A DNA stretch of 64,000 nucleotides from Acidithiobacillus_B sp049965315 (GTDB taxonomy: Bacteria; Pseudomonadota; Gammaproteobacteria; Acidithiobacillales; Acidithiobacillaceae): positions 14,359 to 78,358 of the forward strand of contig NZ_JBMFWL010000006.1 of NCBI RefSeq assembly GCF_049965315.1, given 5' to 3'. The position numbers were made by a program, and so were the translations under genes. The notes beneath the pieces are model-generated. The model was not told the DNA's origin and made no database searches. It worked only from the letters and a program-made list of their open reading frames with translations. This document shows positions 63,965 to 64,000 of the stretch, piece by piece. The first letter of the stretch is position 1. Each line of letters starts with the position of its first letter.

Positions 63965-64000
63965 GTTGCGGATTCGAGCAAAAACCTCCTGAAATTGGGC
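63926..64000. mobile_element. Probable insertion-sequence end inside tnsC
   Basis: From about 63926 (TTAGGAGGCTGCGGAAAAAC) the DNA no longer encodes TnsC. Its G-rich start then run of A is like the terminal inverted repeat of many IS elements. No transposase is seen before the window ends; the family is not identified. Confidence 0.55.

Larger units (their letters stand above)
60598..64000 (+). mobile_element. Tn7-like transposon (right part), runs off the window
   Basis: The end starts with TGT at 60598, exactly 25 bases after the glmS stop, the classical Tn7 position, with tnsA nearest to it as in Tn7. ATTCT at 60593-60597 is the expected 5-base target duplication. Inside lie three tandem repeats and tnsA, tnsB and a broken tnsC. 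This arrangement recalls Tn5468 of Acidithiobacillus ferrooxidans. Confidence 0.88.

Overview
The window is a 64 kb piece of a GC-rich proteobacterial chromosome. My best guess is a member of Acidithiobacillus or a close relative. This rests on gene order, on exported and cytosolic redox proteins suited to a chemolithotroph, and above all on a Tn7-like transposon directly downstream of glmS, the place where Tn5468 was described in Thiobacillus (Acidithiobacillus) ferrooxidans. The species call is inference. Most of the window is dense housekeeping DNA with overlapping genes and no tRNA, rRNA or CRISPR array that I could see.

Left part (1-13 kb): the 3' end of yidC, then mnmE, an acyltransferase of the LpxL type on the other strand, and a forward operon nadD-rsfS-rlmH-lipoprotein-OmpA-like protein-maf-rng. 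A reverse operon thiD-thiE-hemL-HIT-comEA follows, then a membrane-anchored c-type haem protein and an SDR oxidoreductase. Origin part (12-20 kb): dnaA-dnaN-recF-gyrB, with perfect DnaA boxes and AT-rich DNA in the dnaA-dnaN spacer and another perfect box in the 12.05-12.25 kb spacer. This is the likely oriC.

Middle (19.6-42.3 kb): an LpxH-like phosphoesterase, a very large single-chain flavin/Fe-S oxidoreductase followed by an exported DsrE-like protein, a long reverse operon (LysM protein-dprA-smg-topA-fdxA-minC-minD-minE), a forward operon (def-fmt-rsmB-DUF4390-ntrY-ntrX), and an ABC importer (ATPase plus fused two-domain permease) without a binding protein. Two good ParB (parS) sites lie here, one touching the minC start codon.

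Accessory island (42.9-46.1 kb): moaB, a REP-like sequence, a methyltransferase, and a small chromosomal integron. The integrase has lost a catalytic arginine (R to H). Beside it are a clear attC site, a long attC-like inverted repeat and a toxin-antitoxin cassette.

Right part (46.1-60.6 kb): mnmG-rsmG-parA-parB, then the complete F1Fo ATP synthase operon atpIBEFHAGDC with a recognisable promoter and terminator, then glmU-glmS. Exactly 25 bp after the glmS stop begins a Tn7-like transposon end with three 20-bp tandem repeats, followed by tnsA, tnsB and the start of tnsC. The tnsC reading frame collapses after about 69 residues where an unrelated sequence, probably an IS end, begins. The element runs off the window.
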